Shown: positions 47,103 through 48,690 of the stretch, piece after piece
How positions within the stretch are numbered: the stretch's first letter is position 1
Layout of the letters: every line of letters begins with the position of its first letter
Source: Alphaproteobacteria bacterium
GTDB lineage: Bacteria > Pseudomonadota > Alphaproteobacteria > UBA828
DNA length: 48,690 nucleotides
NCBI GenBank assembly: GCA_022823305.1
Contig: JAJDXK010000089.1
Span: forward strand, 1 to 48,690
Direction of reading: 5' to 3'
The notes under the pieces: generated by a model
The model's database searches: none
The model's input: only the letters and a program-made list of their open reading frames with translations
What the model was told of the DNA's origin: nothing
Position numbers and translations under genes: made by a program

Positions 47103-48690
47103 AACGCCTGCTGGAGCTGTTCGAGGGTCCCGAGGCGCCCGGCCCCTGGTCGCCGCCGGAAATGCCCGCCGCGCTGCATGCGCTGCTGCCCTGGCGGGCC
47201 TGGGACGAATCGAGCGAGACCTACGTCAACGCCTCCAGCGCCGGCTTCGTGATCGAGCTGCCGCCGTTCGCGGGGATCGACACCGAGACCCTGGGCGCGC
47301 TGGCGGGCACTTTGGCCGACGCCGCGCCCGAACGCTGCACCATCCAGGTCATCCATTGGGCGAGCCCGAGGTTCGGCGCGAGCTCCCGCGCCTGGGCCGA
47401 GCCCCGAAGCGATGCCGGCGGCGCATTGGCCCGCATGGGCATGGGCCGCCGCGATTTGCTCGCCTCCGGCGGCTGGCACCGGCTGCATGCGGGCGGGCCG
47501 CCCTTCACGCTTTCCGACTACCGGGTGTTCGTGACGGCCTGCCTCGCGGCCGGTCCCGGACCGGCCACGGAGACCGCGCTCGGCGCCTTCCGCCGGGCGT
47601 TGGAGGGCACGCTGGCCTCGGCGGGCGCGCAGACCCGGCGGCTGGAGCCGGATGCGCTGCTGTCATTGGCGGCCGAGCTGATCGCGCCGGATATCGGTGG
47701 ATACCGCGACGGCGGCAGTGAACGCCCGGCCCGGCGCTGGGCGCCGCGCGATCCCCTGCACGACCAGTGCGTCGCGCCGGGCCGCGCCCTCACGGTCCAT
47801 CCTACAGGCCTCACCTTCCACCACCCCGACGGGGGCCGCGACGGCGGCTCCGGGGACGTGGCGGTGCGGGTGCTCAGCGCGATCGCCTTCCCGGAAGTCT
47901 GGCCTGGCTGGCGCGGCAACGCCCTGATCGGGGACTTCCACCGCGACTTCCTCCAGCCCGGCTGCCCTGTGCTGACCTGCCTCACGGTGACCACCGGCGA
48001 CGAGGCGGCCGGCGAGAAGGCTTTTCTCAAATCCGCCCGCGCGACCCAGCAAGCCGGCACGGGCATTGCCAGATACCTGCCCGGCCTGCCCGAGAAGGCG
48101 CGCGACTGGCAGGCGGTCACCGAGCGGATCAAGGACGGCGAGAAGCTCGTGCGGGCTTGTTACATGGCCGCCGTCTACGCCCCGCTCAATGCGCTCGACG
48201 AGGCCGAGCAGGCGGTTCGCGCGATCTACCACGGCCAGGGCTGGCGGGTGAATGCGGAGCGCTACATGCAGCTCCCCTCCTGGCTCGCCTGCCTGCCGAT
48301 GGTGTCCGCCGGCGGGCTCGATGCCGATCTCGAACGCATGGGCCGCATGAAGACGCTCTTGACGTCTTCGGCGGTCAACCTCGCGCCGCTCCACGGGGAG
48401 TGGCGCGGCCAGCCCGCCAATCCCGACAACCCGCCCGCGCTGTTTCTGATCGGCCGGCGCGGACAGCCCGCCTGCTGGTCGCCCTTCGCCAACGAGGCGG
48501 GGAACTACAACGTCGCGGTCACCGGCAAGTCCGGCTCGGGCAAGTCGGTGCTGATGCAGGAGCTGGTGACCGGCCTGATCGGCGCCGGCGGCGAGGCCGT
48601 GGTGATCGACGACGGGCGCTCGTTCCAGCACACGGCCGAAGCGCTCGGCGGCGCGTTTATCGCCTTCGGCAAGGACCCGGCCTGCCTCAA
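47099..48690 (+). CDS. traC: Type IV conjugative transfer ATPase TraC (VirB4-like), 3' end outside window
   Basis: I read this frame directly: from GTG at 47099 it stays open for 530 codons to the right edge. The N-terminal TraC domain includes LLELFEGPEAP, FVIELPPFAGIDTETLG, HDQCVAPGR and IAFPEVWPGW, with a central EKLVRACYMAAVYAPL. The Walker A motif GKSGSGKS is at about residues 476-483, followed by VVIDDGRSF. Full TraC proteins are ~800-880 residues, so Walker B and the remainder lie beyond the window. TraC powers pilus assembly at the inner membrane. It directly follows traV, without the traP or traR genes found between in F. Confidence 0.93.
   Translation, partial: MKRLLELFEGPEAPGPWSPPEMPAALHALLPWRAWDESSETYVNASSAGFVIELPPFAGIDTETLGALAGTLADAAPERCTIQVIHWASPRFGASSRAWAEPRSDAGGALARMGMGRRDLLASGGWHRLHAGGPPFTLSDYRVFVTACLAAGPGPATETALGAFRRALEGTLASAGAQTRRLEPDALLSLAAELIAPDIGGYRDGGSERPARRWAPRDPLHDQCVAPGRALTVHPTGLTFHHPDGGRDGGSGDVAVRVLSAIAFPEVWPGWRGNALIGDFHRDFLQPGCPVLTCLTVTTGDEAAGEKAFLKSARATQQAGTGIARYLPGLPEKARDWQAVTERIKDGEKLVRACYMAAVYAPLNALDEAEQAVRAIYHGQGWRVNAERYMQLPSWLACLPMVSAGGLDADLERMGRMKTLLTSSAVNLAPLHGEWRGQPANPDNPPALFLIGRRGQPACWSPFANEAGNYNVAVTGKSGSGKSVLMQELVTGLIGAGGEAVVIDDGRSFQHTAEALGGAFIAFGKDPACL

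Overview
The window is GC-rich bacterial DNA (about 70% GC by eye). The order murA, DUF2948, hisG, hisD, UPF0262, low-molecular-weight phosphatase, maf, RNase E/G at the left end is typical of Alphaproteobacteria, most likely a Rhodospirillales-like lineage. I cannot name a genus. No rRNA, tRNA or CRISPR array is visible.

Layout. (1) 1-5598, minus strand: the murA-to-RNase G housekeeping operon. It is broken at the left edge, where about 80 bases encode part of a DnaQ-type exonuclease on the opposite strand. (2) 5806-8399, plus: an ECF-like sigma factor overlapping a membrane-anchored von Willebrand A protein. (3) 8427-13565, minus: a complete heterotetrameric sarcosine oxidase operon, soxB-soxD-soxA-soxG. 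(4) 13708-15581, plus: a CoA-binding protein and an O-acetylhomoserine sulfhydrylase. (5) 15603-27379: a dense catabolic region. It holds an amidohydrolase with a DUF59 protein, then the four-gene run cyclase/CobW GTPase/amidase/N-carbamoylsarcosine amidase-like hydrolase. Next come a PIMT and a luciferase-like oxidoreductase on the other strand, and finally the tight operon luciferase-like monooxygenase/HpaB-like monooxygenase/enamidase homologue. (6) 27380-36983: two toxin-antitoxin loci plus a decayed antitoxin copy, a GST, a second PIMT, an acyltransferase, an Old Yellow Enzyme-type dehydrogenase, a LarA-like protein and a DUF1858 protein. (7) 37091-39694, minus: a quinol-monooxygenase-like protein, a GMC oxidoreductase and an exported cyclophilin. 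(8) 40091-48690, plus: the integrase end of an integrative conjugative element. It has two tandem tyrosine recombinases, an excisionase-like regulator and the F-type transfer genes pilin, traL, traE, traK, traB, traV and traC; traC runs off the right edge.

How it fits together. Region 5 looks like a system for opening nitrogen heterocycles or cyclic amides. Two flavin monooxygenases would activate the ring, an enamidase and a cyclase-type hydrolase would open it, and two amidases would release ammonia or carbamate; the CobW protein is a candidate metal supplier. The isochorismatase-fold enzyme most resembles N-carbamoylsarcosine amidase, whose product sarcosine is the substrate of the neighbouring soxBDAG enzyme, so regions 3 and 5 may be linked. 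No flavin reductase, transporter or regulator for this system lies in the window. The enamidase homologue also has Gln in place of the first His of its metal motif, so its chemistry may differ from known enamidase. Region 8 is a separate mobile element; its right end and attachment site are not in view.
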